Origin: Takakia lepidozioides
Taxonomy: Eukaryota; Streptophyta; Takakiopsida; Takakiales; Takakiaceae
Assembly: GCA_030704615.1 (NCBI GenBank)
Contig: CM060732.1
Span: 50,575,053-50,639,052, forward strand
Reading direction: 5' to 3'
DNA: 64,000 bases
Positions 13,601 through 22,900 of the stretch are shown piece by piece. The position numbers and the translations under genes were made by a program. Position 1 is the stretch's first letter, and every line of letters starts with the position of its first letter. The notes beneath the pieces are model-generated. The model was not told where the DNA came from and ran no database searches. It worked only from the letters and a program-made list of their open reading frames with translations.

Positions 13601-16600
13601 TTCTCTGATTGTTTGCAGACCAATGTGTACGCATCTTTTGCTGGGTGTTCTACTGTGCCATGGACTGCTTTTGACGTTAAATTTTTGTTTGGTTGTTTTT
13701 CCATCTTTGAAAGAGCATTGTTAAGTGGTTGCTTGTTCTTCTACTTTGTCCTGCAGTCATTATAAAGATACTTTTTTTCCTTTTATTCTTGTCTCTCCCC
13801 TGTTGTCTGGGATACTCTCATCAGAGAGCAACCATCTTCAACAACATACTCCCTGTAACTCTGTTCTCCAATTTTCAAAATCTCAATGCTGAGCCTAAAG
13901 CCATGGCCCTGTGGGGTCTTAACTTTTGGGCAGATCATACACAGCAGATTGGTGCTTGTGTGAAGGGCCTTCTAGAGGAAATGTGGAAAGCCCTAACAAA
14001 TTATATATGTCATTGTAAGTCCCACTACTGGAGTGAGCCCCTGACAAAGATAGTGTCTTTTCCCTTTTTTTCTGCCAAACTGGGTGAGGAGTCCATGGCC
14101 ACAAGGTTATGGCAAACAATGTCTATTGAGTACATTCTCTCCCCTGTCCTTAGGCACTATCAGAGCCATGTCTGAATTTTCGTTTTTGCAATTTTGGTTG
14201 AAAGGTTTGCCTGGAAAGTTTTCCTTTTGGTTCCACGGATCCTTTTTGATTCCAGCAGACAAAATAAAGGCTGCATGGATGAACGCCTGAATGACTGCAT
14301 CTAATATCTGAGAGTCCTTTTCACTTGTCACTTTGTGCTAATAGAGGTACTCGGTATATGCTGATTATGTGTTGTCAGCTATAGCAGCGCCTGAATGAAG
14401 AGGACATTCGTGTGGTGGGGTTGTGCAGATATAATTTGGGAGCTGTTTTTCTCCAGCTGTGTAGATTACTGCGCTTGGAACAGCATCCAATCATGCAGAA
14501 ACCTGTTGATCCAAGCCTCTTCATTCATCGCTTTGCTGACCGTACACTCTTCCCCCCTTTTTCCCTCTCCTTCTTCCTCTTCTACTCACAGACATGAGTC
14601 GGCTCATTATGAGTGTCACTTGCCTCCGCTGCTGAGTTTTGTCACCTATCTTATGTCGAGGGTAGGGCGATTGCAGCTTTTCAGAGCACCACATGGTAGG
14701 CAAGAGATGCTCATGGGTTGAAAAAGACCTCATGAAAACTTCCAAGGCAAGCCAACAGGGGAAGTGAGAGTGAGAGTTCTAGCTGTAAAGAAAGTGGAGG
14801 GGATATGGTTGGGAGATCCAGATACATTTGTACACTGTTTATGCGAGGTCTGTTCAACTATGATTTTGCAGTTTTGTTGCTATCACTGCCTCTTCACCTT
14901 GGAGTCCACATGAGGCCATTGGGAAGGGCCAGGATAGAATGCAGCTATATATTGCTATCACTCTCTTAGTTCATTTCCAGTGCGTCACACAGCCGTTTGA
15001 CGTCAGATGATAAGGTGCGGGGTTGGCCATGCAGGACTTCATTTTGGGAAAAAGATGCATGCAGTTGCTTACTCGGCATTGCGCCTTGTGGCTAGCATGA
15101 AGCGTGATTGGATGCAGGTCATTAACTTCTTTTTTGTAGACAATCATCTTCACCCCTCCCATCTTTCTACTTACAACCTTAGCATCTGGTTTAGGCTGCC
15201 CAATCAATTTCAACATAGCCCTGTTTGAATGTGTGGTTTCGTAACCTTTCTGTCGTTCAGTCCATTGATAGACTCATTTGGATGCAGACAGGAAGGCGAC
15301 CAAGTGGCATTTGTGGAGCGGCACTATTCATTGCAGCACATATTCATGGTTTTCAGCGTTCTAAAGCCGATGTGGTGAGCTCCTCTCTATAGTTTTCCCA
15401 CTGGCATATGGGCCCTCCAAAATGTTTTGGAGTATAGAACGATACTTTTTATTTCCTTCAGTTTCATATGGAGCTAGAGATGCTATACTTTTGATATGCA
15501 AATGACAGGACGATTTGAGGCCACCAGATTATCATAGTATGGACAAGAAGAGGGAGGACCATCATTGGGGTGTTTGTAAGCTTTCAGGTTCCCTAGCATT
15601 ACCAACCTAAGGTATACATTCTAGAAGGAAGGAGGTAGATTTGGTCTAATGGATAGTGGTCAAAGTTGTAAACACAAATCAGAGAGGGTTCGCTTACAGA
15701 ATCTATCTTTAGTGTGAATTTGACCCGCTCTGTCAATTGATGGAACTATAGGGACATTGTAACATAGTATGCTACACCAAATGATTATTTATGGTAATAC
15801 CCCTTGGTCTTTCTTGATAGATTCATAGGGTTTATCGATGATTGTTCTCATTAATCTTTGTGGTATAGTTGCAAGTATGAGCTTGGCACCCACCAACTTG
15901 TGTACAGAAGCTTATGACATGGTTTTTGTGTGTTTATTTTGCAGGTCAGCGTGGTGCACATTTGTGAGGGGACCCTCAAGAAGAGACTGAATGAGTTTGA
16001 GAGCACTGAGTCTGGCAGTTTAACTGTTAGTGTCCAATCCTTTCTCCACATCCTAAAGCTAGTAAAGAAGAAATTTATGGAGTTTGTTTGATGGACCATC
16101 TCTGCATTCTTGTGGTCTTTCTTCAACTTCATGAAACTTTGTTGGTTTAGTTCATGCCGGGGGAGTTGCTCACATAGAAAAGAAGAAAGAGAGGAATTCA
16201 TCATGTCCATAGGTTCCGCATGGGACACAGTAAAACAACAGAAATTAAAGTACAATTACACCCCCAAAATTTGCAAGGAAATGGCAAGCGTCATGCAGGT
16301 AAGTTGTCAAGTCCTTCAGACTCTCATAACTGAAGGCCTCTGCCAATTACAAGGAATGTCTAAAAGACAGTTTACGAAAAGGCTTGTAATTCAAAGTACA
16401 AAACCCTCTTGTTTTTCTCTTCCTCCCTCTGATGCAACTTTATAATGTCCAAGGGATCCCTGGAAGCCCTTGGCACAAAGTAGAACAGCAAGAAGCCTGT
16501 TCAAAATGTACCAACTTTGCCTGGAGATGAAATGCCTCATGCACAGAGCGAGACGAATGAAAGACATTTTGTTAATGTGCATGGGGGCACCAAAGGACCC

Positions 16601-19600
16601 ATGGATTAAAAAAGGACTACAGAGAAAAGAAAGCACGAAAAAGTTCCAAATTGAAAACGTACCATGCCCAGATAGAGAATCTACAAAACGCTGTTCCAGC
16701 CTTACGGCCATTGACCCCGTGGGAAGCTAACTGGAGCATTTTGTGGGGTTTGCCCCACCAGGGTTCGTACCCAAATAGAATGCACTTAGAAGACGTTGTT
16801 TGTCGTAGCCTTGTGGCCCTCGACCCCGTGCCCAGTTGGTGCGGAACGAGAGGGAACAGATAGAAATGTACTCATAACTTTATTTGCCATAGCCTTGTGG
16901 CAAAAGGGAACAGACAGAAAGAGAGAGAGAGAATGTACTCATAAGATGCTGTTTGCCGTAGCCGAGAGAGAGAGAGAGAGAGGGAGAGAGAAGAGAGGTT
17001 TTTTAATTCTATACACCATGAAACAGGCTGAAGAGTTTGAGCTCAAGGCAAAGGAGATGGAATTGCAAGTACGGGTAGGAGCTGTTACAAGTGGACAGGC
17101 TGAAGGTCAAGGGATTACTGAGATAATGTGTGAGCACAAGGACATGGGTGCTACTCATTTTGCTCATGGTCTTTGCCGCCCATGCTATGATGAGGTCTGT
17201 TTCTCTTCCTCTCCATGGGCCCCCGTTATACAATTTTGTGTTTATATCATCTGATGTACAGTGCACATGCGCAAGGCTGGTGATAGTCAAAGGCATACTT
17301 TTTTTTCAAGAGCAACTCATGCATACTGTATCGTTTTGAATGTGGAAGTGGATACAAGGAGGTCGGAGCTAACCATCATTTCCTCATAGATAATGGAAAT
17401 AGTCGCAAATAAAGAACCGGCGCCTGTGTCTCCTGTACAGTCTTGGAAACCACATTCACTCATGCATGTCTGTGCAATCATGTGGCTACAGTTCGTCACT
17501 GTTTCTGGAGGAATGCAAGGAGGGTCTGCCCCACCGTCGTTTCAGCGAGCTGAGCAACAGCGTATCGAAGCTGTGAGGAAGGAGTCAGGGAACAAGGGCC
17601 TTCTCTTGGATGAAGAAGAAGAGAATTGGGAGGGAGAGATCAATGGGAAGCGAGAAACTGATGCCTCTTGTGCTTCCAACCGTGGAGAAAGGCCAGCAGG
17701 AACAGGAAGGGGATGGTGTGAGGGTAGAGGTAGGGGGAGAGGGAGAGGCAGAGGCAGGGGGAGGGGTAGAGCACGTGTTGATGAAGTAGATGGGGATCTT
17801 CATTCCAGGAAAGAGCTTGAAGATGGTAAAGGGCGCGGGTGTGAGAAAGGGCAGGGGAGAGGCAGGGGACGTGGCAGGGGTAGATCTGCTGGTGATGGAG
17901 AAAATGACGATGAGATGGATGACCTGGCAATCGAACAAGGCTTCAATGGAAGACAGAATGAAAAAGGGAGGGGAAAGGGAAGAAGGGGAGGTAGGGGAAG
18001 GGGCCGACTTGTGAAGGATTGGAATGAAAAAGAGGCAGCTGTACCCAGCATTGATGAACAGGTATGTTTTCTTTGGTACTTCATGAAGTTGTAGTTCAGT
18101 CGGTCACTCCAGAGTAACTGCTTGTTTCTCCATGCCGAAGTACTTCCATTATCTGCTTTGTAGGTCTGTATGTCTGTAATAAGGAGGTAGTGTTTGTTGC
18201 TGCTTAAAATAGCAGTGTGATGAACTGTAGTGCAGAGTTTTCATGGGGGTGTATTGCAGGCAGTTGGTTTGATTTCAGTTGATCCTCTGGCAAGCAACAA
18301 TGCTGGCAAAGTATTTGGCCCTGCCCATGATCGAAGTGCTGTGACAAAAGAGCCTCGAACTCGGCTGAAGATTCAAGCAAGACAAACACGTAGAGGTGTG
18401 GCAGTCAGTCATAACGTAACACTCAGCACCAGCGAGGCTGAATGGTCTCTTACAAGGTCAGGTACGAATGGGAGATCCAGCAATGAAGCTCCAAAGGTGG
18501 ATAGATTGAGTGAAGAAGAAACTGCAGTTGCTCAAAATGAAGAGGAGCAAGTGACTGTGGATTCTGTTAGTAGAGATTCGACACAGACCTCTCGAAGAGT
18601 GGAACAGAGACAATTGGATGGAAGTTTGGCACAGGGTAACATTACCAAACAGGACGGTTGTGTGATGAATACTATCGAGAGACCTCATGAAAGTACAGAA
18701 TTGGTGAGCCAGCAGACAGTCTTATCTGGTCAAAATGATGACTGTGTTGTGGAAGACATGGGAGGGGATGCCCAGCCCCAAAGTGAGAAGCCCCTAAGTG
18801 AGAAGGACAATCAACAGTCGTTTCCGACTTGTAGCAGAGATGATGACTGGCTGGACAATGATGCTGAGACGCTTTCCGATATTGATGACGATGAGGTCTC
18901 TCTCTCTCCCTCTCTGTCTCTGTCTGTCTGTCTGCAGAGAGGAAAGGGAGAGTGCAATTGCCCGTTGTGTGGGCAATCTGAAGACAGTATTCATTTTCTG
19001 ATACACTGTCCGGGGTTCTCTCACCAAAGAGACGCTCTCTTCAAATCTATTAAGGGAATTGTGCCTGTACCCCTGTTTACCAACTTTGAAAGTCTCGAGG
19101 CTGAGCCAAAAGCCCAGGCCCTCCTGAGGCCTAGTTTTTGGGCAAATCACACACAGCAGATTGATGCTTGTGTGAAGGGATTTCCCGGATTAATTCTTTA
19201 TATGGAGGTAAGTCTTACTACCAACGTCAGCCCCTGACAGAGGTAGGTTCTGTCCCTTTTGTTCCCGCTCAAACTGGGCGCGGGGTCAATGGCCACAAGG
19301 CTACGGCAAACAATGTCTTATGAGTACAATCTGTCTCTGTCTGTCTGTCTGTCTGTCTTCCTTGAATTTGGCTAAGTTTTTTGTAAAAACACTCAGTAGT
19401 TGCCTGGTCTATCTGGTTCTCTCTCTATCCTTGAATATGGCTAACTCCACTCATGGTTCCTTTATCCTGTTGTGGTGTTGAGAATTTGCTTTTTGAGCTA
19501 CTCCTACATCTCTGTTGGTAAGGCAAGGAGAAAGGTATGTCCATGAAGGCTCCTAGTGAACAAACATGACATTTGCTGGTGAACTAATCCATGATAACTT

Positions 19601-19859
19601 GTGCTAGTCCATGTAGCAGCAGCATATTGGAGTATATGGTACACCTTCTAAATGATCAGGTCAATGTACATTGCTCTCTTGGCTGGTCTACTGTAGCCAA
19701 CGCCTTGTGTCTCTCTCTGTGTTTGTCTGTCTGTCTGACTCATGTGAACCCTGGTGGGTGCGAACCCCACAGATGGCTCTGGGGCAGGGGTCAGTTTCCC
19801 TTGGGATCAATGGCCGTAAGGCTATGGCAAGCCAACTTTTGCAGGGAATGGCATGAGTA

Positions 19860-19914
<55 letters not shown>

Positions 19915-22900
19915 CCTCTTCTGCCCTGCACACAACCCAGAGTGACAGGCAGAAGCCTTGTCTGCCTGCACACTCCCCAGGCATGTCATTTCTGTGGTAA
20001 ATGCAGGGATGCAAAACTAGTTTCAAGAACCCTGCAACTGGGCTGTCGAGTTTGTATGCCTCTGAGCACCTTAATGGCAGTTTCAGGCAAATAAGTTTAT
20101 ACCTGCAGCTGAGTTGAAGGGATAAGCTAAATGCCGGTGGGTGCGAACCCCACAAAAGGCTTCAGGAGTACTAGTTTGGTCGTAGGGCTATGGCAAAAAG
20201 GCTGGTTTTGCGGGGCATGTAACTTCTGCAGGCTAACCAAAGGAATCAAGTTCTTCAAGCTAATGGCATCCACATTTGTGCGGGGCAGTAGACATGGGAA
20301 ATTAAGGAAGAAGTTGTTGGCTATAAGTTGTACGATACGATGTGTGCCCTCAAGACAGCTTCTGCAAAGCGTGGTAAGAAAGGAGTGGGGTGACGTGAGG
20401 GCTAAGGATCTCTTTGGGGGTTGTGTCTACATGCCTACAGTCTTAGTGTTGACGCTGATAAAGCCTGCGAGGAAGTAAATTTTGATTGTGCTAAGTTCCT
20501 CGCCAAAGGCCACGTGGTCTTATCAGGAGACTTTAATGCCCGGGTGGGCAAGAGTCTACAACAGGACGACGTCATTGGGCTGTTTGGCGAGGATGGGCTA
20601 ATTCCAGTTGTTTCCTCAGTGTGCCAAGTGTTGGTTGTTAGAACCAATATTTAATTCCGGTTGTTTCCTCAGTGTGCCAAAATGTTGGTCGATAGAACCA
20701 ATATTTTGTACTTCTGACCACTTTCTTGGCTGTACTGAGATCAGTAGTGCATTCTTACCACTAAGAGATCCGTGACATGTTCAATTGAAAGTGGTGCATA
20801 GGTGGGAAGAGGTCAAGATATAATCTGTCGAGGCCTTGACAGAGGCTCTCCCACCCTTTTTTCAATTGCTCCAATATCTCCCCTCTCATTTGGGTGATGC
20901 AAGAAACGAGATTGAAAGAGCTATGGGCTCTTGAGAGAGTTTTGTCACGTCTGGGGAAAGATCATTGGAAGGAAACTAATTGTGTGCGGAAGAGTAGTGA
21001 AGTGGTGGACCAATGAGATTTGCCGAGAGTCGGGAGCTTTATAGGGACTGCTATACTATCAAAGATAACAGAGAGCTGTGGTCTAGATATTATATACCTG
21101 CATCACAGATTGTCCTCATGCATACCTTTAACATGACAGGAAAGCTGATGATATCTTAAGTGCACATCAACGTTGAAGGATGGACAGTTGACAAACCACC
21201 TACAGTGAACATCGATGGGAACGAATCGCACACTGGCGCAATAGTGGTTCCGGCTGGTCATGTACCTGTACTGCAATATTCCCTCACCATCCCACCTGAC
21301 AGTCAAGCTGAGCATGTTTCTCCGACGTTGTAGCAGTCCCCACAGTGGTTTGTCAATTGTCCATCCTTCAAGGTTGATGTGCATGTAAGATATCATCAGG
21401 TAGTCCACCAGTCTGCGAAAAGATGTAAAACGGTGTACTTGTATTATTGTCTCACTTTCACCTGACCTAGTCTGTCTAATCTTTGGTCTTAAAGAAAGTA
21501 CGATGCCCCAAATTAGTTAGCTGTCCTTTGATAACCTTTGTGGCACATTTGTATATTTTTGTGCAGATGACAGCATACTTACACAATGATGAGGAAGTGC
21601 GACTCAAGACCATCATTTGGACTGAAATGAACAAGGAGTATTTGGAGGTAGTTTGTTGGTAGCCTTGCTTCCTCTTGTTTTTGGCATTGTGATGGTCCGT
21701 GTCAAAATCTTGTTTGTAGTTTCCAGACATTATGGTTGAGAAAGCTCCCTCGATAGCTGCTGGAAAGAATAATAACCAGAGAAATCTTCATAATTGATTG
21801 CATTTTATTTAGAAAAAAATAGTTTGTTAGTGAACTTTTTATTTTGCACACTAGGGTGTTGCATGCAATTCTTAGAGTACAGACACTTCATCTTCCCTCC
21901 ACCTTCCTGCTGCATGCAAGCCAGTGGAGTCTATTACTAGACATTACTTCTAGACGAAGAGAAAATCCATGTACAGTTACATTGAGCTTTCTTGCAAGGA
22001 AATTTTAGCAGAAAATGATTTGGAAATGCTGGTTGTAAAACAGGAGCAACAAGCAAAGCAGGCAGCTATTGCTGCAAGTGAGGCAGCCAGGGTTGCTGCT
22101 TTTGCTGCAGCAGCTACCAACTCTGCTAGTGCGGCGGAGCTAGCCGCTGCCGCCGCAGCTGCAGTGGCGAAATTGAAGAAGGTGGGTATTGGGTTCTGTG
22201 GGTTAGCTTAAAGCAAAACCCTCTCAACATGTGTACGGGTTTGTTGCTGGGTCACGTACTCTTTGCCAGTCTCTATCTCATCTCCTTTTGCTTTCTGTTT
22301 GTCTCTCTCCCTTTCCCTTTTGTTCTGCCCAAACTGGGCGTGGGTTCTATGGCCACAAGGCTACAGCCAACAATGTCTTTTGAGTTCATTCTCTCTCTGT
22401 CCTGTTTGGGCAAGGACATGGGTGAGGACCTTAAGGATGATCTTGAGGGCCTACCTACCCTTGGCACTAGATTGAAGTTTAAACTCAGGGCAGGAAACCT
22501 ACCTTTGAACTATAAACAGATGCAGAGAGAACGAGGAGATTGTAACTGCCCAATGTGCGGGTAGCCTGAAGACGATATCCATTTTCTGATACACTGTCCA
22601 GGAGATCGACCCTTGTCAGGACGATCAAGAACATTGTCGCTGCACCTCTGTTCACCAACTCCAAAATCTTGAGGCTGAGCCTAAAGCCCTGGTCCTGTTG
22701 GGGTCTAATTGCTGGACAGCTCACACACAGCAAGTTGATGCTTGTGTGAAGGGATTTCTAGAGGATATCTGGAAAACCTGAACTATTTACCTCTATCAAG
22801 GTATGTCATACTACCGGAGTGAGCCCCTCACAAAGGTAGTTTCTGTTCTCTTTTGTTCCACCTAAACTGGGCGCGGGCGCTATGGCCACACTAGGCTACA

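Noticed and set aside
17585-18084. Minus-strand ORFs rich in Pro and Ser across BRF1 exon 12
   Set aside because: They are the antisense of the RG/Glu-rich codons and have no independent support.
18230-19237. A 335-codon ORF that would fuse a polar protein to a zinc knuckle
   Set aside because: The first part is BRF1 exon 13 and the end is the LINE inserted behind its donor. The conserved BRF1 continuation is in exon 14, so the fusion is not the normal product.
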